Shown here: piece after piece, positions 22,849 to 23,223 of the stretch
How the letters are laid out: every line of letters starts with the position of its first letter
Numbering within the stretch: the first letter of the stretch is position 1
Assembly: GCA_023449855.1 (NCBI GenBank)
Contig: JAEXHR010000267.1
Span: forward strand, 1-23,223
Reading direction: 5' to 3'
Origin: Pseudomonadota bacterium
GTDB taxonomy: Bacteria; Pseudomonadota; Alphaproteobacteria; Rhizobiales; Xanthobacteraceae
DNA length: 23,223 nucleotides
Program-made: the position numbers and the translations under genes
Notes under the pieces: generated by a model
Told to the model about the DNA's origin: nothing
What the model saw: only the letters and a program-made list of their open reading frames with translations
Databases searched by the model: none

Positions 22849-23223
22849 ATGACCGAGACGCGCGCATCGACGGGCAGGAAGGAGGCTGGCCCTGTGAGTC
22901 CGGCATCCGCCATCGATCTCTATGCGGATTCGAGCTCGGGCACCTGGCGCTGGTTCGTCGGCAGTGCGGTGCTGGTGCCGGTGGTTGTCGTCGCCGGCGT
23001 ATATTGGCTGCATCAGTTGCCGGTCGGGCCGGCTGCACGCGAGGGACGCTCGACCATTCATGTGGAGTTGATCGCGACGCCGTCCCCGACAACTGAAGTC
23101 AATCAGGCGTCGTTGCAGAATAATCCTCCGATTGTCGATTTCCAGGCGGAATCGAAGATCTCCGAACCGAGTCTGGCTCCCGTGGAGCAGGACTTCGCCG
23201 TGCCGCAGCCGATGATGAAGCCG
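22849..23223 (+). CDS. TonB-like single-span membrane protein, partial (runs off the window)
   Basis: The first 125 codons are open to the last base. A cytoplasmic N-terminus (MTETRASTGRKEAGPVSPAS...) precedes one hydrophobic span at about residues 35-56 (WFVGSAVLVPVVVVAGVYWL). A periplasmic part rich in Pro, Ser, Thr and acidic residues follows (VELIATPSPTTEV, APVEQDFAVPQPMMKP). This is the architecture of TonB energy transducers before their C-terminal domain, which would lie outside the window. It starts 2 bp after the STN-domain gene, so they are cotranscribed. A TonB role is inferred from architecture and neighbour only. Another single-span periplasmic protein is possible. Confidence 0.7.
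   Translation, partial: MTETRASTGRKEAGPVSPASAIDLYADSSSGTWRWFVGSAVLVPVVVVAGVYWLHQLPVGPAAREGRSTIHVELIATPSPTTEVNQASLQNNPPIVDFQAESKISEPSLAPVEQDFAVPQPMMKP

Overview
The window is high-GC and reads as a chromosomal segment of an alphaproteobacterium, most likely a Bradyrhizobium, Rhodopseudomonas or Afipia-like member of the Nitrobacteraceae. The assignment rests on the style of the proteins and on several short palindromic intergenic repeats of kinds familiar from that family. No tool or database was run, so the taxonomy is inference. I see no tRNA, rRNA, CRISPR, integrase or insertion sequence. The content is ordinary metabolic, transport and regulatory genes with some interesting details.

Region 1 (73-5948, all minus strand) is a probable uptake and catabolism module. 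Transcription order is a LysR regulator, an AroE-type quinate/shikimate dehydrogenase, then a LivK-type binding protein, LivH and LivM permeases and a LivG ATPase. The permease and ATPase genes overlap by 4 bp. The dehydrogenase has an Asp at the end of beta-2 of its Rossmann fold, which suggests NAD and a catabolic role. A palindromic T-N11-A LysR-type box lies between the regulator and the dehydrogenase. I infer import and oxidation of a hydroaromatic acid such as quinate or shikimate. No LivF is inside the window.

Region 2 (6225-7986) holds a stand-alone GT4 glycosyltransferase and a small helical protein of unknown function. They converge on a large inverted repeat.

Region 3 (8217-14454) is a TetR repressor divergent from a two-gene RND efflux system (periplasmic adaptor lipoprotein and inner-membrane pump), followed by a second LysR regulator. 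The TetR/pump intergenic region carries four regularly spaced GGAAAC/GTTTCC half-sites forming two 18-bp operators. No outer-membrane channel gene is adjacent.

Region 4 (14615-18352) has two tandem, translationally coupled nitronate monooxygenase-family paralogs. The first keeps the His of the GAGGH motif and the second has Gln there. A gamma-glutamyltransferase-like Ntn hydrolase without a visible signal peptide follows.

Region 5 (18415-21846, minus strand) has an atypical SDR/epimerase-like protein, a CorA-type divalent cation transporter and a membrane histidine kinase without a neighbouring response regulator.

Region 6 (22070 to the window end) begins a TonB-type locus. An exported protein with an STN domain and a TonB-C-like domain is followed 2 bp later by a single-span, proline-containing TonB-like protein that runs off the window.
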